Shown piece after piece: positions 6,561-6,668 of a stretch of DNA of 6,668 nucleotides; the first letter of the stretch is position 1; each line of letters begins with the position of its first letter. The stretch is from Prevotellaceae bacterium (GTDB lineage Bacteria > Bacteroidota > Bacteroidia > Bacteroidales > Paludibacteraceae). Made by a program: the position numbers and the translations under genes. The notes beneath the pieces are model-generated. The model made no database searches. It had not been told where the DNA came from and saw only the letters and a list, made by a program, of their open reading frames with translations. The stretch lies in the NCBI GenBank assembly GCA_031290375.1, contig JAITNR010000160.1:1-6668 (forward strand). Reading direction: 5' to 3'.

Positions 6561-6586
6561 TATATATATAAATTTATTTATCTTTG
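6554..6586 (+). promoter_or_regulatory. Promoter-like element pointing right (upstream copy)
   Basis: TTTG at 6554-6557 and TATCTTTG at 6579-6586 are 21 bases apart, matching the Bacteroidota promoter consensus. It overlaps the 5' end of the decayed hicA on the opposite strand and would transcribe out of the right edge of the window. Confidence 0.5.
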
Positions 6587-6614
6587 TTGATTAATTTGAT
6601 AATTTTAATCTAAA

Positions 6615-6647
6615 TTTATATATATATGAAAATTTAGTTTATCTTTG
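6615..6647 (+). promoter_or_regulatory. Promoter-like element pointing right (downstream copy)
   Basis: TATCTTTG at 6640-6647 is a full -7 match. At the corresponding -33 position the sequence is TTTA (6615-6618), one base off TTTG, with 21 bases between. It lies 61 bases after the matching element of the upstream copy. No start codon is visible before the window ends, so the gene it serves lies to the right. Confidence 0.45.
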
Positions 6648-6668
6648 CAGAAGAAAATTTAGATTTTA

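Larger units (their letters stand above)
6541..6647 (+). repeat. Imperfect tandem duplication of a promoter-bearing AT-rich unit
   Basis: Two copies lie at 6541-6586 and 6603-6647, with start points 62 bases apart. Both begin TTTTAATCTAAA, pass through a TATATATATA-like tract and AAATTTA/AAATTTAG, and end in TTTATCTTTG. Copy 2 lacks one base near its start and has a few substitutions. Sequence after each TATCTTTG is also related (AATTTGATAATTTTA at 6593-6607 and AATTTAGATTTTA at 6656-6668), so the repetition may continue beyond the window. Confidence 0.55.

Overview
The window reads as DNA from a member of the phylum Bacteroidota, most likely order Bacteroidales. Three things support this. 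It has an adjacent SusC/SusD outer-membrane uptake pair. It has several matches to the Bacteroidota promoter consensus (TTTG about 20 bases upstream of TAnnTTTG). Start codons sit behind A-rich tracts rather than Shine-Dalgarno sequences. Intergenic DNA is very AT-rich, while the coding regions are of moderate GC.

Layout, left to right. Bases 1-72 are the last 23 codons of a gene entering from the left, with a helix-turn-helix-like tail. A good promoter at 101-132 then drives a three-gene plus-strand operon through an AT-rich leader. The operon holds a SusC-family TonB-dependent transporter (251-3226), a SusD-family surface lipoprotein (3254-4732) and a smaller all-beta surface lipoprotein (4762-5580). 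The gaps are 27 and 29 bases, and a strong stem-loop terminator at 5607-5632 closes the operon. SusD and the third lipoprotein would capture a ligand at the cell surface and pass it to the SusC barrel for TonB-powered import. No degradative enzyme, sensor or sigma/anti-sigma pair lies in the window, so the substrate cannot be named.

A second promoter (5654-5684) drives a compact two-gene module with a 17-base overlap: a 76-residue protein (5710-5940) and a 110-residue protein with a RelE/ParE-like C-terminal half (5924-6256). I read it as a type II toxin-antitoxin-like pair whose antitoxin belongs to no class I can name.

The last ~410 bases hold no intact gene. Read on the minus strand, they contain a decayed hicAB toxin-antitoxin locus: a HicA remnant with frameshift and stops (about 6560 to 6376), overlapping a HicB start by 8 bases, whose N-terminal domain is recognisable before homology breaks (6383 to about 6291). 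The final ~130 bases carry an imperfect tandem duplication of about 45 bp. Each copy ends in a TATCTTTG promoter element pointing right, toward a gene outside the window. An uptake operon without enzymes, flanked by one intact and one decayed toxin-antitoxin locus, looks like an accessory region with turnover. I found no transposase, tRNA, rRNA or CRISPR array.
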